Source: Vulcanimicrobiota bacterium (GTDB lineage Bacteria; Vulcanimicrobiota; Vulcanimicrobiia; Vulcanimicrobiales; Vulcanimicrobiaceae). Taken from it: a stretch of DNA of 5,725 nucleotides. A program made the position numbers and the translations under genes. Below, piece by piece: positions 5,376 through 5,725 of this stretch. The DNA is taken from assembly GCA_019245995.1 (NCBI GenBank), contig JAFAQW010000309.1, forward strand, positions 1 to 5,725, in the 5' to 3' direction. Below the pieces are notes generated by a model, which was given only the letters and a program-made list of their open reading frames with translations, did not search any database and was not told the DNA's origin. Position 1 is the stretch's first letter; each line of letters opens with the position of its first letter.

Positions 5376-5725
5376 TCACTTCGTTTCGGGGAGGCGAAAT
5401 CCCAAGCGGCGCAGCGCTCGAACCACGCGTCCGAGCGGCAGGCCCATGACGGCATAGAAGTCTCCGTCGATGCGCTCCACGAGGGCTGAGGCACGCCCTT
5501 GGATGCCATACGCGCCCGCTTTATCGAATGGCTCGCCGGTCGCGACGTATTCGCCGATCTCTTCAGGCTGCAGTTGGTAAAAACGCACGGTCGTCGTAAC
5601 GCATTCGTGTTCCCGTCCCGCACCATCGCAGCGAGCCACGACGAACGCCGTGTGCACCAAGTGACTGCGGCCCGACAGCCGCTGCAGCATGCGCACCGCA
5701 TCCGCGCGATCCCGCGGCTTTCCGA
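5376..5725 (-). CDS. maf: Maf/YhdE-type nucleoside triphosphate pyrophosphatase, C-terminal part (5' end outside window)
   Basis: House-cleaning enzyme that hydrolyses (d)NTPs, probably dTTP/UTP and modified pyrimidines, to monophosphates in the cytoplasm. The frame enters from the right edge with GKPRDRADAVRML, the segment with the conserved GKP lysine, and runs about 116 codons to TGA at 5378-5376. SGRSHLVHTAF follows, then TTTVRFYQL..EEIGEYVATG. The diagnostic EPFDKAGAYGIQGRA box comes next, whose Lys and Gln are the YhdE-type residues; YceF-type m7GTP enzymes have a different box. The end is DGDFYAVMGLPLGRVVRALR and a short tail. The GTG at 5696-5694 is internal, since homology continues upstream of it. 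The N-terminal SxxR box is outside the window. The gene sits directly upstream of mreC, as Maf does near mre genes in other bacteria such as B. subtilis, and is probably co-transcribed with it. Confidence 0.94.
   Translation of the reverse strand, partial: GKPRDRADAVRMLQRLSGRSHLVHTAFVVARCDGAGREHECVTTTVRFYQLQPEEIGEYVATGEPFDKAGAYGIQGRASALVERIDGDFYAVMGLPLGRVVRALRRLGFRLPETK

Noticed and set aside
1..5725. CRISPR, insertion sequence, tRNA, toxin-antitoxin or phage content
   Set aside because: No regularly spaced repeats, transposase motifs, terminal inverted repeats, tRNA-like foldings or toxin/antitoxin-like pairs were seen on either strand.

Overview
This 5.7 kb window is GC-rich, gene-dense bacterial chromosome made almost entirely of housekeeping genes. 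It holds the 3' end of a tryptophanyl-tRNA synthetase gene on the + strand. Everything else that can be supported as coding lies on the - strand. Read in the direction of transcription (right to left), the order is: maf (3' part) - mreC - mreD - mrdA (PBP2) - a ~300 bp stretch with no convincing gene - class I/II PLP aminotransferase - two small hypothetical ORFs - convergent trpS end. No tRNA, rRNA, CRISPR array, insertion sequence, phage gene or large repeat was seen.

Right part (2194-5725): a tightly packed cell-shape/cell-wall elongation operon. Maf is a house-cleaning nucleotide pyrophosphatase often found beside mre genes (maf-radC-mreBCD in Bacillus subtilis). MreC and MreD are the membrane parts of the rod complex, and MrdA/PBP2 is its transpeptidase. 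Genes are nearly contiguous or overlap: about 17-20 bp or less between maf and the likely mreC start, a 35 bp mreC/mreD overlap, and a 4 bp ATGA mreD/mrdA overlap. This implies co-transcription and translational coupling. The organism is therefore probably rod-shaped or elongating with peptidoglycan. mreB and rodA are not in the window; rodA does not follow mrdA.

Middle (1893-2193): between mrdA and the aminotransferase there is a reading frame with coding-like composition but no usable start until a weak GTG. It may be a decayed or frameshifted gene, or non-coding leader. Two small hairpins sit just upstream of the aminotransferase ribosome binding site.

Left part (1-1892): an aspartate-aminotransferase-like PLP enzyme, followed by two overlapping small ORFs (52 aa soluble, 57 aa two-helix membrane protein) that fill the gap completely. 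The last one converges on trpS with only 10 bp between stop codons.

The taxon cannot be fixed from the sequence alone. The GC-rich codon use and the maf-mreC-mreD-mrdA arrangement would fit an uncultivated phylum such as Eremiobacterota (WPS-2) or another deep GC-rich lineage, but this is a low-confidence guess. I found no evidence of a new defence, mobile or biosynthetic system. The most notable points are a mreC gene without a canonical start at its conserved N-terminus, the coupled small-ORF pair, and the unexplained frame after mrdA.
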